Below are positions 44,336 to 53,247 of a DNA stretch of 64,000 bases, one piece after another. The stretch's first letter is position 1. Every line of letters begins with the position of its first letter. The notes below the pieces were generated by a model that had not been told where the DNA came from, made no database searches, and saw only the letters and a program-made list of their open reading frames with translations. The translations under genes and the position numbers were made by a program. This stretch comes from Oscillospiraceae bacterium (GTDB lineage: Bacteria > Bacillota > Clostridia > Oscillospirales > SIG627): contig JAYFRN010000006.1 in NCBI GenBank assembly GCA_034925865.1, positions 198,236 through 262,235 on the forward strand, in the 5' to 3' direction.

Positions 44336-45039
44336 AATTTGTATCCGCGTTCCGTGACGGAGCAAAGCCTCCGGTACTCATCCGCGAACGCACGCAAAGC
44401 GCGTCCGCGATGGCTTACTGAATTTTTTTCTTCCGGCGTGGCTTCGGCAAGCGTTTTGCCGAGCTCGTCCGATAAAAACACGGGATCATATCCGAAGCCG
44501 TCTTTTCCGCGTCGTTCATCTATTATCCTTCCGGAGCATTCTCCATTCACGCAGAAATCGTTTTCCTCCGTTTTGAAGCCGGATCCAGACGCTATTGCTG
44601 TTGCTATTGTAAATGCAAATGCAAATGCAAATGCTATTGCTGTTGAGCATACGAATTTTGCGCTTCTGTCGGCTTTTCCCGCTATCCGCTCGGAAAGCAG
44701 CGAGAGATTGTCCTCATTTGCTCCGGCGGAGGTGGACAAACCGTTTCTGGCGGCATACCGCGCGGAATAAATGCCCGGCTCTCCGTCAAGCGCGCGGCAC
44801 ACAAGTCCCGAATCGTCCGCGAAAGCGGTCATACCCGTCTTATCACGGACTGCGCGCGCTTTTATAAAGGCGTTTTCGGAAAAACTGTTTCCGTTTTCTT
44901 CTATTTCTCCATCGAATCCGGCCTCGCGCATCGAGATTATTTTAATACCGGGAAGAATCGGCGTCAGTATGGCTCTGACCTCTTCGAGCTTGTGCGCGTT
45001 CCCGGACGCAAATACGAGTATGTCTTTTGATTTATCCAT
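44332..45039 (-). CDS. rdgB: Non-canonical purine NTP pyrophosphatase (RdgB/HAM1), with a repeat-derived insertion
   Basis: 235 residues from the ATG at 45039, which overlaps the ftsY stop by 8 bp; upstream starts would run far into ftsY. It removes ITP and XTP from the nucleotide pool. Motifs: VFASGNAHKLEEV, AFADDSGLVCRALDG, GKDGFGYDPVF and SHRGRALRAF. Near residue 130 the usual short VCxxAL strand is stretched into an Ala/Phe/Ile-rich run (TAIAFAFAFAFTIATAIAS) encoded by a hexanucleotide repeat. All catalytic motifs lie outside the insertion. Confidence 0.95.
   Translation of the reverse strand: MDKSKDILVFASGNAHKLEEVRAILTPILPGIKIISMREAGFDGEIEENGNSFSENAFIKARAVRDKTGMTAFADDSGLVCRALDGEPGIYSARYAARNGLSTSAGANEDNLSLLSERIAGKADRSAKFVCSTAIAFAFAFAFTIATAIASGSGFKTEENDFCVNGECSGRIIDERRGKDGFGYDPVFLSDELGKTLAEATPEEKNSVSHRGRALRAFADEYRRLCSVTERGYKL
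44591..44648 (+). repeat. Hexanucleotide microsatellite inside rdgB
   Basis: GCTATT/GCTGTT units flank four perfect AAATGC units (44611-44634). On the coding strand each unit gives two residues (Ala-Phe or Ala-Ile), so unit changes keep the frame and only alter the length. Confidence 0.9.
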
Positions 45040-45964
45040 TATCATTTTCAAACAGAGCATTAACAAAATCGCGCGCGTTAAACGGCTTAAGATCGTCCGC
45101 TTTTTCTCCCACGCCAACGAATTTGACAGGTATTCCGAGCTCATTTTTAAGCGAAAATACTATTCCGCCTTTTGCCGTGCCGTCCAGCTTGGTCAGCACA
45201 AGCCCCGTTATGCCCGCGGCATTTTTAAATTCCTTTGCCTGATTGACGGCATTCTGTCCTGTGGTCGCATCAAGTACCAAGAGCACCTCCCTGGCGCAAT
45301 CGGGCAGCTCGCGCGTTATCACGCGGTTGATTTTGGCAAGCTCGTCCATGAGGTTTTTCTTGTTGTGAAGCCTTCCGGCAGTGTCGACGATCAAAACGTC
45401 GCGTCCGGTCTTTTTTATTGAGCTTATTGCGTCGAAAACGACGGCCGCAGGGTCCGCGCCTTCGTTTTGCTTGATCATATCCGCTCCGACGCGATCGGCC
45501 CATATTTCGAGCTGGTCAATCGCGGCGGCGCGGAACGTGTCCGCTGCGGCCAGAGTGACCTTTTTACCCTCGTCGGAAAGGCATTTTGCGATTTTTGCTA
45601 TTGAAGTGGTTTTTCCGACGCCGTTTACGCCTATAACAAGTATGACCGAAGGCTTTGTGGACAGATCAAGCCCGGAACTTGTGCCGCCATCAAAGGAAAT
45701 CATTTCGCATAACACGTCTTTCAGGGCGCTCTTTGCTCCCTCTCCGTCCATTATGCGGTCTTCCTTTATTTTCTGCTTGAGTTTATCTATAATTTCTGCC
45801 GAGGAAACTGCGCCTACGTCAGCGAGGATAAGAAGCTCCTCAAGCTCATCGTAAAAATCATCGTCGAGCTTTCCGGAAAACGCCCGAAAAAGGCTGTCCG
45901 TACCCTGTAAAAACAACTTTTTCGTTTTTGCGAGTCCGTTTTTTAATTTTTCAAAAAATCCCAT
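45032..45964 (-). CDS. ftsY: Signal recognition particle receptor FtsY
   Basis: 310 residues: a short basic N-terminal part, the helical N domain (about 15-85) and the GTPase G domain with [15 protein letters not shown] (about residues 113-127), [20 protein letters not shown] and [10 protein letters not shown]. It receives ribosome-nascent chain-SRP complexes at the membrane. It lacks the long acidic extension of E. coli FtsY, as is usual in Firmicutes. Ffh is not nearby. Confidence 0.97.
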   Translation of the reverse strand: MGFFEKLKNGLAKTKKLFLQGTDSLFRAFSGKLDDDFYDELEELLILADVGAVSSAEIIDKLKQKIKEDRIMDGEGAKSALKDVLCEMISFDGGTSSGLDLSTKPSVILVIGVNGVGKTTSIAKIAKCLSDEGKKVTLAAADTFRAAAIDQLEIWADRVGADMIKQNEGADPAAVVFDAISSIKKTGRDVLIVDTAGRLHNKKNLMDELAKINRVITRELPDCAREVLLVLDATTGQNAVNQAKEFKNAAGITGLVLTKLDGTAKGGIVFSLKNELGIPVKFVGVGEKADDLKPFNARDFVNALFENDNG

Positions 45965-46007
45965 CTGTGTTTTCTGCTTCCGTTCTTTTCGTTATTAAGT
46001 GATAATT

Positions 46008-46114
46008 ATTAAAAACGGCAATTAAATAAATCTTGTTTTATAAGAGAGAAAAGTCCATATACAAAAGCCTTTTCTCTCTTTTGGCGGTAATTATTTAATT
46101 GCCGGGTTAATAAA
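46008..46114 (-). repeat. R1 nested-palindrome repeat, copy E
   Basis: The best-kept copy in reverse direction: AACGGCAATTAAATAAA, then AAGAGAGAAAAG, a loop with CCATATACAAAAG, CTTTTCTCTCTT and ATTATTTAATTGCCG. It lies in the ftsY-smc gap. Confidence 0.85.
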
Positions 46115-46526
46115 TAATATTGTTTTGCAAGCGCGATTATTTAACTCCCTGATTAATAATATAATTTTGACTTGTATATTATAGCTCTGCCAAATAATGC
46201 CTTTGGAAAGGTTTTGACCGGTCTTGCGGCAGAATCCCACTTTAAAATTTGAATAGCTTTTAAAAGCGCAAGGCTTTTGCGTTATAATACTAAAACCCTG
46301 CACTTAAAACATATTTTTATAATTTGCTCATTGACTTTCTTTTCTCCGACCGGTAATAAATATGTTTTTACCGGCTGAAAACACGAAATATCAAAGGCTT
46401 TTAATATGATAATATATATTTTACCGCAATGATTGTTCGGCAAAAAATATTATAAATTTCCGTAGGTCTGCCGTCTATCACATAATGTAAATATTATGTG
46501 AATAATGCCTTTGATATGAAACGAAT
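46115..46526. other. AT-rich gap between smc and ftsY, no gene found
   Basis: There is no ORF with coding character on either strand. Two hairpins stand out: 46350-46374 (CCGGTAA / TTACCGG) and 46479-46500 (CACATAAT / ATTATGTG), the latter 27 bp after the smc stop. Neither has a T-run on the minus strand, so a terminator call is uncertain. Confidence 0.5.
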
Positions 46527-49500
46527 TTACGATTTTTCGTTTTTTTCCGCTTCCGTTACAAATCCCGGCAAAGACGCAGTGTCAAGGCAGATAAAGTCGC
46601 TTACTCCTTTTTCCTGCATTGTTATGCCATATAGGATATCGGCCGCCTCCATCGTTCCGCGTCTGTGCGTTATTATAATGAACTGCGTTACATCGGAGTG
46701 GCGTTTTATGTATTCCGCAAAGCGAAAAACATTCACCTCGTCAAGCGCGCTTTCGATTTCGTCGAACACGCAGAACGGAGAGGGATTGATTTTCAGAAGC
46801 GCGAGATACAGCGCGATGGCGACGAACGCCTGCTCTCCGCCTGAAAGCAGCGAAAGGCTTTTTACAAGCTTTCCCGGAGGCTGAACGCGGATATCTATAC
46901 CGCAGTTGAGAATGTCTTCTTCATTTGTTACAATTATGTCCGCGCTTCCGCCCTCGAAAAGCTCCGTAAATATTTCTCTGAAAGCTTCTTTGATATCGGA
47001 AAGAGTTTCGAGAAATTTCTCGCGCATCGTCTTTTCTATTGATGATATAAGCTTTTCAAGCTCAGCGCGTGATTTTTCGATATCATCGAGCTGGACGCAT
47101 AAAAATTCGTGGCGGCTCTTTTGCTCTTTAAGCTCCTCAAGCGCGTCGGTATTTATGCTGCCTATACGCTTAAGCTCGTTTCTGAGCTTCGTCAGCTTTT
47201 CTTCGCTTTCTGCAGGTACATCGGCGTCTTTTTCTTCGCCTTCCGCAAACGAATCCGTTTCGGCATCGGTCATACCGTATTCCTCGAACATATACGCGTT
47301 TTTTTCGTCATATTCTTGCTTCGCGGCGGCAAGCCTTTGCTCCAGTACGCGGCAAATGTCCGTCTTCTCTTCTTTTTGAGAAAACAGCGAACGCTGACGC
47401 TGACGCGCGGCGGTGGTTTTCGATTCGTTATCGGCGAGCGCGGTCCGGAGCGCATCGAGCTTAAGCTTCAATGAGTCTATCCCTGCGCGCGAAGAGCTGC
47501 GTTCTATCATAAGCTCTTCGATCAGGCATGAAGCCTCTGATCTTTTTTGTTTGATAATTTCGTTCTCCGCGCTGCGGGCTGTAATTTCGGTTTTACGCTC
47601 GGCAATCTTTTCGCGGCATGCCGCGCATTTTGCGTTTTCTGTTTCGCATAATGCCCTCATAGCCGCACAGCTTTCGGTGTATTCGAGATATCTCTTTGTC
47701 TGAACGGCTTTTTCGGAATCAAGCTGATGTTTAGATGCTTTCAGCTCTTCGAGAGCAAGCGACGCTTCGCGTATTTTATCTTCGTATGCGCCGCGGCTGT
47801 CAAAGGCGGACTTCGAGGCGTTTTCTTCGTCATTTCTTATGCGGTTTAACGTTTCGGCTTCTGTCTTGAGCGCGGCGGCGCGTTCGTCAATATCGGCAAT
47901 GCGCGAATGCTCGACCGAAACAGAGGCTTTGAGCGTTAAAAGCTCATTTTTTGTCCGCTCAGAGGATTCCGCGCATTTTCTTGCGGCGACCTCGGCGGCG
48001 GATTTTGCGGCGCCCAGCGTCTTTATTCTCGCGTCAGTTTCCGCAAGCTCGCGCTTTAAATCCGCTATTTCCTCTTCAAACCGAGCAATATCGGCGTTTC
48101 TTGATAGAATTCCTGTTTTATTGAGCTGCTGTCCGCCGGTAAACGAGCCTCCGGCGTTGATTATCTGCCCGTCAAGGCTCACAATCCTGACGGAATAGCT
48201 GAGTGACTTGGCGATCCTTGCACAGTCCTCTATTGTTCCCGCGACGAGTGTTCGTCCCAAAAGGAATTCCGCGACAGGCCTGAACTTGTCCTCGCATATT
48301 ATGAGCGATGAAGCAAGCCCAACATATCCCCCGTCACGTATCGCAGTGTCGCTGAACGTACGCGGACGTATTGTCGTAAGCGGAAGGAAGGTGGCGCGAC
48401 CCGATCTTGTGCGTTTGAGATATTCTATGGCGGCCTTCGCGCTTTCCTCATCGGCTACGGCGATATTCTGAATACCGGCACCCAAAGCTGTTTCTATCGC
48501 GCAGATATACTTATCGTCGGTTTCGAAAAGCTTTGAAACAGGACCGAATATGCCGGTGAGCGTACCGTCCTCGTGAGCGAGCATGATCTCCTTGACACTG
48601 CCCGAAAATCCCTCGAACAGACGCTCCATCCGTAAAAGGCTTTCGCGCTGCTGAGTCACCTCGGACAGCTTTATTCTCTTTTGCTGACGGCTCTGATACG
48701 CGGCTTCTATATCCGCTGCTGCTTTTTCTCCCGCCGCCGCGGCACCTGCCGCTTCCGCCGCATCAGTGATCGCTCTGGCGGCCGCTTTTTCAAGGCTTTC
48801 GTTCAGTTGAATGAGATACTCGGCTTTTTGGGCGCGGGATGATGCGAGCTGTTCTGATTGAGCATCTATTTCCTTTAATCGCGCATCTCTTGATTTTGAG
48901 ACGCCTTCGTTTTCTCTCTGTGAAAGCCTCAGTTCCGTCTGCTCGTCCTCAAGCAACCTGAGTGCGGCGGCGCAGCGTTCGGTTTCCGCGTCCGCGTCGG
49001 AAAGCCTTTGTTCTGCATCTGCCGAAGCTTTTGAAGCTGAAAGCAGCAGATCCTCCTGTATTGAGAGCTTGCTCTCCGCTTCAGCAGCTCTTTTCATAAC
49101 GGCGTCAAGCTCCGCGCTTAGCTGACCCAGCTGCTCTTCCGAAAGCTTTAACTCGGCGGAGAGCCTTTGTATATTGGTATCGTAATGTCTCTGATCGTTT
49201 TCAAGCACGGAAATGCGTGCGGAAATGCCGCCTTCACGTTCGGTTTCGCCCGAAAGCTCCTCGCGCGCGGCTTCAGCGTCGATATTCTGCTTCTGCGCTT
49301 CGACAAACAGTCTGTCAAGCTCCGCCTCCGTCTCCGCAAGCCGGTCTGTCGCCTGTGAAAGCAGCGCCGATTGAGACTTGTATTCCGCGTCAACAGAGGA
49401 TATTGTTTTGTTTAATTCGCCGCGGCGTTTCAGCCACACGGAGATGTCGAGCTTTTTGAATTCGTCGCGCAGCTCGATGTATTTCTGCGCCTTTCGGCTT

Positions 49501-50123
49501 TGGTTTTCGAGATACGGAAGCCTTGATGCTATTTCGCTTACCAAATCCTTGATCCTTGCCGAATTTTCGATGACCTTGTCAAGCTTGTTTCTTGCCTCGG
49601 TCTTGCGGTAACGGAATTTGGATATTCCCGCCGCTTCTTCAAACAGCTCGCGTCTGTCCTCGCTTTTGAGCGAGATAACCTCGGCGATCCTGCCTTGGCT
49701 TATGACCGAATAGCCCTCGCGGCCTATTCCCGTATTTAAAAAAAGCTCAACCACGTCCTTGAGGCGGGCTTTTTCTTTATTTATATAATATTCGCTTTCT
49801 CCGGTACGGTACAGTCTTCTCGAAACAGAGACCTCGTCGTAATCTATTTTCATCAATCCGTCGGAGTTGTCAATTGTCATTACGACTTCGGCATAGGAGG
49901 CGCTGCGGCGCTTTGAGGTGCCGTTGAATATGATGTCCTCCATCTTTCCGCCGCGCAGACTCTTTGGAGACATTTCACCGAGTACCCAGCGTATAGCGTC
50001 GGAAATGTTGCTCTTTCCGTTTCCATTGGCTCCGATAATCGCGTTGACTCCCGGGCGGAAGGATATCACCGTTTTGTCCGCGAAAGATTTGAACCCGTAT
50101 AGTTCAAGTGTTCTTAAATACAA
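46527..50123 (-). CDS. smc: Chromosome segregation ATPase SMC
   Basis: 1198 residues, full length. N-terminal head with Walker A GANGNGKSNISDAIRWVLG (about residues 32-50), a first coiled coil (about 170-500), hinge (about 515-640 with the glycine-rich INAGGSFTGGQQLNKTG), a second coiled coil to about 1020, and the C-terminal head with the ABC signature SLLSGGEQAFVAIAL and Walker B PFCVFDEIESALDE. The signature usually reads LSGGEKAL; here it is GEQAF. It forms condensin with ScpAB. It is cotranscribed with ftsY in many Firmicutes, but a 560-bp gap separates them here. Confidence 0.97.
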   Translation of the reverse strand: MYLRTLELYGFKSFADKTVISFRPGVNAIIGANGNGKSNISDAIRWVLGEMSPKSLRGGKMEDIIFNGTSKRRSASYAEVVMTIDNSDGLMKIDYDEVSVSRRLYRTGESEYYINKEKARLKDVVELFLNTGIGREGYSVISQGRIAEVISLKSEDRRELFEEAAGISKFRYRKTEARNKLDKVIENSARIKDLVSEIASRLPYLENQSRKAQKYIELRDEFKKLDISVWLKRRGELNKTISSVDAEYKSQSALLSQATDRLAETEAELDRLFVEAQKQNIDAEAAREELSGETEREGGISARISVLENDQRHYDTNIQRLSAELKLSEEQLGQLSAELDAVMKRAAEAESKLSIQEDLLLSASKASADAEQRLSDADAETERCAAALRLLEDEQTELRLSQRENEGVSKSRDARLKEIDAQSEQLASSRAQKAEYLIQLNESLEKAAARAITDAAEAAGAAAAGEKAAADIEAAYQSRQQKRIKLSEVTQQRESLLRMERLFEGFSGSVKEIMLAHEDGTLTGIFGPVSKLFETDDKYICAIETALGAGIQNIAVADEESAKAAIEYLKRTRSGRATFLPLTTIRPRTFSDTAIRDGGYVGLASSLIICEDKFRPVAEFLLGRTLVAGTIEDCARIAKSLSYSVRIVSLDGQIINAGGSFTGGQQLNKTGILSRNADIARFEEEIADLKRELAETDARIKTLGAAKSAAEVAARKCAESSERTKNELLTLKASVSVEHSRIADIDERAAALKTEAETLNRIRNDEENASKSAFDSRGAYEDKIREASLALEELKASKHQLDSEKAVQTKRYLEYTESCAAMRALCETENAKCAACREKIAERKTEITARSAENEIIKQKRSEASCLIEELMIERSSSRAGIDSLKLKLDALRTALADNESKTTAARQRQRSLFSQKEEKTDICRVLEQRLAAAKQEYDEKNAYMFEEYGMTDAETDSFAEGEEKDADVPAESEEKLTKLRNELKRIGSINTDALEELKEQKSRHEFLCVQLDDIEKSRAELEKLISSIEKTMREKFLETLSDIKEAFREIFTELFEGGSADIIVTNEEDILNCGIDIRVQPPGKLVKSLSLLSGGEQAFVAIALYLALLKINPSPFCVFDEIESALDEVNVFRFAEYIKRHSDVTQFIIITHRRGTMEAADILYGITMQEKGVSDFICLDTASLPGFVTEAEKNEKS

Positions 50124-50340
50124 ATTTATTTACGTCCTTATAAGAAATATATATAGCCGGAGAGAAGCACCGGTTTAATTATGATAAGCCGGGTAACGCC
50201 GGAGATGCCGTCACGAACCCTTGGTAAAAGACTTTTCCGTGGACGATATCCCCATACTTTTTACATAAGGAGATATTCTGTACAAGTATATTGTGATTTG
50301 CCTTAAAATTATAAAAATTTATAAATTTGAAGTTTTCGGT

Positions 50341-50392
50341 ATTCTTAAGGGACCTTTTTCAAAAGGGTTCTTAAGCGGGGCAGGGCGGAGTC
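50341..50392 (+). repeat. R2 right-half hairpin copy near smc
   Basis: ATTCTTAAGGGACCTTTTTC with AAAAGGGTTCTTAAGCGGGG, then a truncated GGGCGGAGTCC. It follows the stop of the radical SAM gene (minus strand) by 6 bp. Other sequence in 50124-50340 shows no gene. Confidence 0.7.
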
Positions 50393-50397
50393 CAATA

Positions 50398-51405
50398 TCA
50401 ATCTACCTCTATTTCGGCTTCAAAGCGTGTTAGAGAGCAATTTTCATAAAATCCGATACGAGAAAGTCCGTATTTTACTGTCAGATATATTCTATTGGAC
50501 TTGTTCTGTCCTACCGCCTGAGAAACATCGCCCTCAGGAACATATATTTTTATTTGAGAGCCGCGCGGCGGGAGAGAAGAAACAAGTTTCTTTTCAATTT
50601 CGTCGCGGTAAATAATTGAAAGGCACATCTCGCCGACAGCCGGATCGAACGATCCGAAGCAGTCCTCGTCAGAAAGCCCCTCGTTTGCGCATAAACCGAC
50701 TCTGAGCACATTGACGCCATGGTCAAAAAAAACGCGGTAAGCCGACGCCGCGTCCTCGGCGCTTTCCTCTCTCGTCCGTGGAATGTATTTACCTTCGCGC
50801 GCAAGCTCATATAGCTTTGTGCCGCGCAGCACTACGGTGGGATATATCCTCGAACAATCCGCGCCGCAGCAACATATGGCACGCGCGGTTTCAAGCTCGT
50901 CCTCACGCGTGGATTCAGGAAGCCCCGTCATCATTTGCCCGCCAAGCTCAAAGCCGGCTTTTTTTACTCTCTTCATGGCGTCTATCGACTGCGCGGCGTT
51001 ATGTCCTCTGCCGCAAGCGCTAAGCACACGATCCGATATGCTCTGTATGCCCAATTCGATTGAGCGGACGGGAAACGAACGCAGTATATTCAATATTTCG
51101 TCGTCCACGGCGTCGGGACGCGTCGAAAGACGTATGCTTTCCGCCGCGCCGCGTTTCACGGCTTCGGCGGCAGCGTTTAAAAAGGCGGTCATTCTGTCCG
51201 TACCTATCGCGGTAAAGCTGCCGCCGAAAAACGCGATCTGCGTGCCCGGCTCACATGGGGATTTAAGCTTGTTAAATTCTTCCTGTGCCTCGTGAGGAGT
51301 TATTCCCGACGAGTGCGTGATGCTTTTCTGATTGCAGAATACGCAGGCGTGCGGACAGCCCTCATGCGGTACAAAAACAGGTATATTTCTGTGCTTTTGC
51401 TTCAT
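50398..51405 (-). CDS. Radical SAM protein of the short Elp3-like family
   Basis: 335 residues. The cluster motif is CPHACVFCNQ (C-x3-C-x2-C, residues 17-24), followed by FFGGSFTAIG and STRPDAVDDEIL, GIQSISDRVLSACGRGH and TGLPESTREDE, as in Elp3-type radical SAM enzymes. It lacks the acetyltransferase domain of true Elp3. The substrate is unknown, possibly tRNA. Its place between rnc and smc is conserved in Clostridia. Confidence 0.85.
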   Translation of the reverse strand: MKQKHRNIPVFVPHEGCPHACVFCNQKSITHSSGITPHEAQEEFNKLKSPCEPGTQIAFFGGSFTAIGTDRMTAFLNAAAEAVKRGAAESIRLSTRPDAVDDEILNILRSFPVRSIELGIQSISDRVLSACGRGHNAAQSIDAMKRVKKAGFELGGQMMTGLPESTREDELETARAICCCGADCSRIYPTVVLRGTKLYELAREGKYIPRTREESAEDAASAYRVFFDHGVNVLRVGLCANEGLSDEDCFGSFDPAVGEMCLSIIYRDEIEKKLVSSLPPRGSQIKIYVPEGDVSQAVGQNKSNRIYLTVKYGLSRIGFYENCSLTRFEAEIEVD

Positions 51406-51419
51406 CGGCAGAACCTTTC

Positions 51420-52208
51420 TCAGCTTTCGCCAAAAAATTCGAGCGCGGCCCTTGCGGCCGCTTGTTCCGATTCGCGCTTAGAACGACCTTTTCCTTTGCC
51501 ATACAGATTGCTGTTCAAATATACCTCTGTGGTGAAGGTTTTATCATGATCCGGGCCTTCCTCGCCAACTAGCCTGTATTCAAGCGTATCGCCCGGGCTC
51601 TCCTGCACTATCTGCTGCAAAAGGCTTTTGTAATCCTTAAGGCTCGCGCCGGAAACAAGGCGGTTTATCCTTTCGTACGCGAGATCTATCACGAATTTTT
51701 CGGCGGCTTGTTCTCCGCCGTCGAGCATGACAGCCGCGATGAGCGCCTCACAGGCATCGGCCGTTATTGATTTGCGGTTCCTTCCGTCGCTCCGCTCCTC
51801 GCCGTGTCCGAGTAAGAGATATTTCCCCAGCTCAAAGCCCGAGGCATATTCAAAAAGGGCATCTTCACAGACGCTCGCGGCGCGTAGGCGTGTAAGATCG
51901 CCCTCCGGGCAATCCTCAAGCAGCTTGAACAGATACTTTGTCACAGATATGGCAAGCATGGAATCCCCAAGGAATTCGTATCTCTCGTTGCATTCGAAAT
52001 ACGGCTTCACAAATTTCTGGGAATGCTGCGAGGTCAGGATGCGCGGCGGATTTTTTTCATTTGCGTATGAGGAGTGCGTCAGAGCGATGTATAGATGTGT
52101 TTTGTCGCGGAATTCGTATCCGACCGCTTTTTCAAGCTGCGTTGTCTCGCCTCTGAAGGAAAGCGGATAGTCTTCCGGCTGCGCCCGGCGCATATATTGT
52201 GAGTTCAT
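51420..52208 (-). CDS. rnc: Ribonuclease III
   Basis: 262 residues. An N-terminal lead of about 25 residues, an RNase III domain with the catalytic signature NERYEFLGDSMLAI (about residues 74-87) and the later Glu in ITADACEALIAAVML, and the C-terminal double-stranded RNA binding domain (about 185-260, DYKSLLQQIVQE, GKGRSKRESEQAAARAAL). It processes rRNA and structured leaders; the pnp leader hairpin at 17350 is a candidate target in this genome. Confidence 0.96.
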   Translation of the reverse strand: MNSQYMRRAQPEDYPLSFRGETTQLEKAVGYEFRDKTHLYIALTHSSYANEKNPPRILTSQHSQKFVKPYFECNERYEFLGDSMLAISVTKYLFKLLEDCPEGDLTRLRAASVCEDALFEYASGFELGKYLLLGHGEERSDGRNRKSITADACEALIAAVMLDGGEQAAEKFVIDLAYERINRLVSGASLKDYKSLLQQIVQESPGDTLEYRLVGEEGPDHDKTFTTEVYLNSNLYGKGKGRSKRESEQAAARAALEFFGES

Positions 52209-52251
52209 TTTTTATTATAGCTTTCTAAAATAATTATCGTGCATTTCCGGC

Positions 52252-53247
52252 TTAATCGGCGATTGGAGCGACGGCCGTCTCGATTTTCATGGGGATTCCG
52301 CCGGCGGCAAAGGAGCATGCCTGCCGAAAGGCGTTTTTAATCGCCTTTTCACCGCTTGCGCCGTGCGCCTTTATAACAGGCATCGAAATACCGAGCATCG
52401 GCGCTCCGCCGTATTCCGTGGAATCGAGACGGCGCTTCATTGCGGATACTTCTTTTCTTATCAGGAAGCCTCCGATTTTGGACGTCAGGCTCGACATTAT
52501 TGCCTTTTTAAGCTCCAAGGTCAAAAAACTTCCGAAGCCTTCGCAAAGCTTGAGGACAATATTTCCGGTAAAACCGTCGCAGACGAGAACATCGCATGTG
52601 CCGAACGGTATATCGCGGCCTTCGATATTGCCGACAAAATTGATCCCGCTTTCTTTTTCGAGAAGAGAATATGCCTCAAGATACGCCGGAGTGCCTTTTG
52701 TTCTCTCTGCCCCGTTGTTCAAAAGTCCCACACGCGGAGAGTCAAGCCCGAACATGCTTTTATAATAAACGGTTCCCATTACGGCATACTGCAGCAGATT
52801 TTTCGCGCTTGCTTCGGTGTTCGCGCCGGAATCCAAGAGGAGCAGCGGCTTTGTAAACGGCAGCACGGTGCCGATTGCAGCGCGTTTTACGCCCTTGCTC
52901 CTTTTCAGTATAAGTGAAGAACCGAGCAAAAGCGCGCCGGTGTTCCCCGCGCTTACGAACGCGTCGCCGACTCCGTCTTTCAATAAATTCAATCCGACAG
53001 ACATAGAGGAATCGCTTTTTGATTTAACCACGGAAAACGCGTCGTCATCCATAGATATAACGCTTCCGGCCGCGCATATCTTCACGTTCGAGCAATCCAT
53101 TTTTTCCTTGGCTATTATTCCGTTAATTATATTTTCGTCTCCTGTGAGAACGAGTTCCGCTCCGGATTCCTTTGCGCCGGTAACCGCGCCGGCTATTATT
53201 TCACGCGGTCCGTTGTCGCCGCTCATTGCATCAACGATTATTCTCAT
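52252..53247 (-). CDS. plsX: Phosphate acyltransferase PlsX
   Basis: 331 residues. It makes acyl-phosphate from acyl-ACP for phospholipid synthesis. It has the N-terminal VDAMSGDNGPREIIAGAV, the SAGNTGALLLGSSLILKR motif (about residues 92-109) and DVLVCDGFTGNIVLK (about 215-229). Its ATG overlaps the topA stop by 4 bp. The usual acpP between plsX and rnc is missing; only 43 bp lie there. Confidence 0.96.
   Translation of the reverse strand: MRIIVDAMSGDNGPREIIAGAVTGAKESGAELVLTGDENIINGIIAKEKMDCSNVKICAAGSVISMDDDAFSVVKSKSDSSMSVGLNLLKDGVGDAFVSAGNTGALLLGSSLILKRSKGVKRAAIGTVLPFTKPLLLLDSGANTEASAKNLLQYAVMGTVYYKSMFGLDSPRVGLLNNGAERTKGTPAYLEAYSLLEKESGINFVGNIEGRDIPFGTCDVLVCDGFTGNIVLKLCEGFGSFLTLELKKAIMSSLTSKIGGFLIRKEVSAMKRRLDSTEYGGAPMLGISMPVIKAHGASGEKAIKNAFRQACSFAAGGIPMKIETAVAPIAD

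Noticed and set aside
46091..46303. 70-codon ORF in the smc-ftsY gap
   Set aside because: It begins in AT-rich non-coding sequence and ends in repeat R1 copy E; there is no coding character.
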